Of a DNA stretch of 7,409 bases, positions 5,273 to 7,409 are shown one piece after another; the first letter of the stretch is position 1; the number at the start of each line of letters is the position of its first letter. The stretch spans positions 1 to 7,409 of the forward strand of contig CALUAU010000104.1 of assembly GCA_943914115.1 (NCBI GenBank), given 5' to 3'. Position numbers and translations under genes: made by a program. This DNA is from an uncultured Microbacteriaceae bacterium (GTDB lineage: Bacteria > Actinomycetota > Actinomycetes > Actinomycetales > Microbacteriaceae). The notes beneath the pieces are model-generated. The model was not told the DNA's origin and searched no databases. It saw only the letters and a list, made by a program, of their open reading frames with translations.

Positions 5273-6382
5273 TTAGTACTCGATAACCGAGCGCAGGCCC
5301 TTCCCCTGCCGCATGTCGTCGAAGGCGTCGTTCACTTCATCGAGCTTGATGCGCCGGGTGATGAGGCTGTCGAGATCGACTTTGCCCTGCATGTAGAGGT
5401 CGATGATGCGCGGAAAGTCGATCGACTGCCGACTCGACCCGTAGTTTGACCCGATGATGCGTTTCTCAGAGTCGCTCATCACAAACGGGTCGATCGAGAT
5501 TTTCGAACCCTCTGGTGTTTGCCCGACGACGACGGCGGTGCCGCCACGGCGAATGACTTCATAGCACTGCTCAATGGTGCGAGTGAGGCCGATCGCCTCG
5601 AAGGCGTAATCAACACCGCGACCGTCAGTGAGCTCGAGTACCTTTTCGACGAGATCGACTTCGCGTGAATTGATGAAGTCGGTGGCGCCGAAGTGCTCGG
5701 CAAGTTCGCGCTTGCTGTCGTGGACATCGGCGACGATGATCTGCTTCGCACCGGCCAATCGCGCACCCTGCACCACATTCACACCGACGCCACCCAGACC
5801 AACAACGAGCACCGTTGAGCCCGGTTCTACCTTGGCAGTGTTGATCACTGCGCCGATTCCGGTGGTGACGGCGCAGCCAACGAGTGAAGCCTGCGGAAGC
5901 GGTGCATCCTTGCGGATCTTGATGGCGGCCGATTCTTGCACCATCGCATACTCGCCGAATGAGCCAACCGCGAGATAGCTCATCACGTCGCCCTTATCAG
6001 ACTTGAGCCGCGGCTTACCGTCAGCGGCGACATTCTCGTAGGCGGTCGCAACTGCAGCCGTGCAGAGCGACGGGCGCCCCGCGGCACAGAATTCGCAACG
6101 GCCACACGAGGGCAACCAAGAAAGAATCACGTGGTCATCAATCGCGAGGTCGCTCACTTCGTCGCCAACCGCAACGACAACGCCAGCGCCTTCATGCCCC
6201 ATGACGATCGGTGGCGGTACATCCCAATCACCATCAATAACGTGCAGATCGCTATGGCACACGCCGGAGGCGGCAAGCTTCACGAGCACCTCGCGCGGGC
6301 CCGGCTCACTCGAAATCTGCAGATCCTGCACCTCGAGCGGCTCGTTCGGGCCGACGTAAACAGCTCCCTTGAGATTGATCAT
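5273..6382 (-). CDS. Zinc- and NAD(P)-dependent medium-chain alcohol dehydrogenase
   Basis: A 369-residue enzyme of the class III/NDMA-dependent-like branch of zinc alcohol dehydrogenases, which interconvert alcohols and aldehydes. The N-terminal GroES-like domain (about 1-165) holds the catalytic zinc site: Cys42 in SGVCHSD, His63-Glu64 in MGHEGAG and Cys170 in SLVGCAVTTGIGA. The structural zinc site is CGRCEFCAAGRPSLC with Cys93, Cys96, Cys99 and Cys107. The Rossmann part has VLVVGLGGVG with GLGGVG at 195-200, and Asp219 at the end of beta-2 (IIVADV), which points to NAD rather than NADP. The C-terminus GKGLRSVIEY is typical. The ATG at 6380-6382 lies ten bases after GAAGGGG. The gene is 212 bp downstream of the TetR gene on the same strand and is closed by its own hairpin, so it is probably a monocistronic unit. 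It could handle amino alcohols, formaldehyde adducts or an aldehyde made by the flavoenzyme; the sequence does not say which. Confidence 0.93.
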   Translation of the reverse strand: MINLKGAVYVGPNEPLEVQDLQISSEPGPREVLVKLAASGVCHSDLHVIDGDWDVPPPIVMGHEGAGVVVAVGDEVSDLAIDDHVILSWLPSCGRCEFCAAGRPSLCTAAVATAYENVAADGKPRLKSDKGDVMSYLAVGSFGEYAMVQESAAIKIRKDAPLPQASLVGCAVTTGIGAVINTAKVEPGSTVLVVGLGGVGVNVVQGARLAGAKQIIVADVHDSKRELAEHFGATDFINSREVDLVEKVLELTDGRGVDYAFEAIGLTRTIEQCYEVIRRGGTAVVVGQTPEGSKISIDPFVMSDSEKRIIGSNYGSSRQSIDFPRIIDLYMQGKVDLDSLITRRIKLDEVNDAFDDMRQGKGLRSVIEY

Positions 6383-6594
6383 GTTCGTCTTTCCCCTTCA
6401 TTGCGTGAGACGAAATCAATCCCGCTCGCTTCTGCGAGCAGAATCGAGGCAGAGTTGGAGACACCACCCAATCCAATAATGCCATATTGTTGGGATGGAA
6501 GCCAGATCTACAGCGCCGGCAAACAGCAGCGCCAACGCGCTAAACGCGCCGCACTATGCCACGAGGATGCAGGCAGAGTAGCCGCCAAACAGCA
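6383..6594 (-). promoter_or_regulatory. Intergenic region and promoter region of the alcohol dehydrogenase
   Basis: This 212-bp gap on the minus strand leads from the TetR stop to the dehydrogenase start. It holds two near-identical 13-mers (plus strand GCCGCCAAACAGC at 6581-6593 and GCCGGCAAACAGC at 6515-6527, one mismatch), an AT-rich imperfect palindrome at 6467-6494 and a short hairpin in the leader, GCTCGC-TTCT-GCGAGC at 6424-6439. No clear -35/-10 pair and no small gene were found. No strong terminator follows the TetR gene, so some read-through is possible. Confidence 0.5.
6467..6494. promoter_or_regulatory. AT-rich imperfect palindrome, candidate TetR operator
   Basis: CCCAA (6467-6471), a TC bulge, CAATA (6474-6478), a six-base centre, TATTG (6485-6489) and TTGGG (6490-6494) give ten paired bases. 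It stands out as AT-rich in this GC-rich window and lies 85-112 bp upstream of the dehydrogenase start, next to a TetR-family gene. Size and position suit a TetR-type operator, but this is inferred. Confidence 0.4.
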
Positions 6595-7206
6595 TCACCC
6601 GTCGTATCGGTACCCAAATAGCGCGGCAGCGACAAGCCGCGCACGCACGCGGAACGTTTCTGCATCCGCGGGCATGTCGCCGGTGGCCACCTGAAACTCA
6701 TAGCCGTCAAAGAACGCGAGCAGACAGGCAATGCGGTGGTCGATATCGTCGATCGGTTCGATCTCTCCGAGCTCGACACTCTCACGCACGGCCTCCCCCA
6801 CAAGCTGCCGCCACGCGAGGTGGATGCGATGGTGCCGGGGCAAGAGTTCGGGGTGACGCATGGCAGCACCCGCGAGCGCTACCCAGAGCGTGGCGTGCTC
6901 GCCCAGATCGGGAATGCCGTAGATCTCGTCAAAAAGCGCTTCCAGCCTGCGCCACCCGTGCAAATCTGTTGAACGGGCGATCAACCGCTCGATCAATTGA
7001 TCACTCTGGTGCGCAACGGCCTCTTCGAGCAGCCCGTCGCGGGTTTCAAAATAATGCTGAATGAGGCCGATTGATGCCCCGCTCTCGGTGCTCACGTCAC
7101 GCAGCCGAACCCGATCAAACCCGAGCACGCGGATGCACTGACCTGCCGCAGTCAGGATCTGCTCGCGTCGGCTCGCGTGTGGATCGGCAGTCGTGTTCTC
7201 TGTCAT
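6595..7206 (-). CDS. TetR-family transcriptional regulator
   Basis: A 203-residue protein of standard TetR length. The N-terminal DNA-binding domain spans about 12-63: REQILTAAGQCIRVLGFDRV, then the helix-turn-helix LRDVSTESGASIGLIQHYF at 35-53 and ETRDGLLEEAV. The rest is the all-helical ligand-binding and dimerisation domain, with a BetI-like (TetR_C_6) feel, including LWVALAGAAMRHPELLP and ACLLAFFDGYEFQVATG near the C-terminus. Most such proteins are repressors released by a small molecule; choline, amine or aldehyde ligands are known in related groups, but none can be assigned here. The ATG at 7204-7206 follows AGGA at very short spacing. It starts 22 bp after the PucR-family stop codon on the same strand, so the two regulators are probably co-transcribed. 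The dehydrogenase gene downstream, and the palindrome at 6467-6494, are the obvious targets. Confidence 0.93.
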   Translation of the reverse strand: MTENTTADPHASRREQILTAAGQCIRVLGFDRVRLRDVSTESGASIGLIQHYFETRDGLLEEAVAHQSDQLIERLIARSTDLHGWRRLEALFDEIYGIPDLGEHATLWVALAGAAMRHPELLPRHHRIHLAWRQLVGEAVRESVELGEIEPIDDIDHRIACLLAFFDGYEFQVATGDMPADAETFRVRARLVAAALFGYRYDG

Positions 7207-7228
7207 ATTCCTGATTCTGCCAGGACGG

Positions 7229-7409
7229 TCAGCCTCTCAATTGCAGGGCAGTGAAAAGCTCGGCGCGCGCGACAAAGTGGCCGAGGTCAAGCTGGCAGAT
7301 CTCACCGAGCTGATCGATACGGGCGCGCAGCGTGTGGCGATGCATCCCCAGCTCACGAGCGGCGGGATCCCAAGCGCAATTGTGCGCAAACCACACCTCG
7401 GCGCTGCGC
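7229..7409 (-). CDS. PucR-family transcriptional regulator, C-terminal fragment (gene continues beyond the right edge)
   Basis: Only the last 59 residues are in the window. They read EVWFAHNCAWDPAARELGMHRHTLRARIDQL and then GEICQLDLGHFVARAELFTALQLRG, ending with TGA at 7231-7229. This is the C-terminal helix-turn-helix of PucR/CdaR-type regulators (HTH_30, PF13556), whose hallmark is a WxxHxxxWxxAAxxLxxHRHTLRxRI-type pattern followed by a conserved R-A-E-L-x-x-A-L end. Family members usually activate or repress purine, amino-acid or polyamine utilisation genes in response to the substrate. The upstream sensory part lies outside the window. Its stop is 22 bp before the TetR start, suggesting a two-regulator operon. 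It is a candidate to recognise the TGCCA-type dyads of the locus; that link is speculative. Confidence 0.9.
   Translation of the reverse strand, partial: RSAEVWFAHNCAWDPAARELGMHRHTLRARIDQLGEICQLDLGHFVARAELFTALQLRG

Noticed and set aside
5030..5286. Several short open frames on both strands between the HDAC-like and dehydrogenase genes
   Set aside because: They overlap each other, lack ribosome sites and show no recognisable protein. The region is better explained by a promoter and a terminator.
1..7409. Search for tRNA, rRNA, CRISPR, transposase, phage or toxin-antitoxin signals
   Set aside because: None was seen on either strand, and all sizeable open frames are accounted for by the listed metabolic and regulatory genes.

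Overview
The window looks like chromosomal DNA of a high-GC Gram-positive bacterium (Actinomycetota). Base composition, the frequent GGATGC/GCATCC word, GTG starts and the protein families would fit Microbacteriaceae, but that family-level placement is an inference. No RNA gene, CRISPR array, insertion sequence or phage gene is visible. The window reads as a compact catabolic locus with its own regulators.

Layout, left to right. (1) 1-142, minus: the first ~41-47 codons of an unidentified gene that runs off the left edge. (2) 183-536, minus: a small stand-alone cupin. (3) 588-1958, minus: a DAO-type FAD-dependent amine/amino-acid oxidoreductase, 51 bp upstream of the cupin and probably in its transcript. 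(4) 1959-2168: a divergent promoter region. (5) 2169-3668, plus: a CoA-acylating methylmalonate/malonate-semialdehyde dehydrogenase (MmsA type). (6) 3669-3898: a convergent intergenic region with a strong two-part palindrome and several copies of a GTACACCGAAAA-type repeat. (7) 3899-5020, minus: a class II histone-deacetylase-like zinc amidohydrolase. (8) 5021-5272: intergenic, with the terminator of gene 9 and a candidate promoter for gene 7. (9) 5273-6382, minus: a zinc- and NAD-dependent medium-chain alcohol dehydrogenase. (10) 6383-6594: intergenic, with an AT-rich imperfect palindrome and direct repeats. (11) 6595-7206, minus: a TetR-family regulator. (12) 7229-7409, minus: the C-terminal DNA-binding end of a PucR-family regulator that enters from the right edge.

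The genes suggest nitrogen/carbon scavenging from (acetylated) polyamines or similar amines. The HDAC-like enzyme would remove an acyl group from an amide. The FAD enzyme would oxidise the amine or amino acid. The MmsA-type enzyme would convert a short semialdehyde to acetyl-CoA or propionyl-CoA. The alcohol dehydrogenase would interconvert an alcohol and aldehyde. The substrate cannot be fixed from this window: no transporter or aminotransferase is present, and these may lie outside it. PucR and TetR proteins are the likely local regulators.

The most interesting non-coding signals are three. A 13-bp dyad of TGCCA-type half-sites occurs both in the oxidoreductase/mmsA divergent promoter and upstream of the HDAC-like gene. 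The heptamer CTGTTTG was noticed five times, all between genes. A clustered inverted/direct repeat sits at the mmsA/HDAC convergence.
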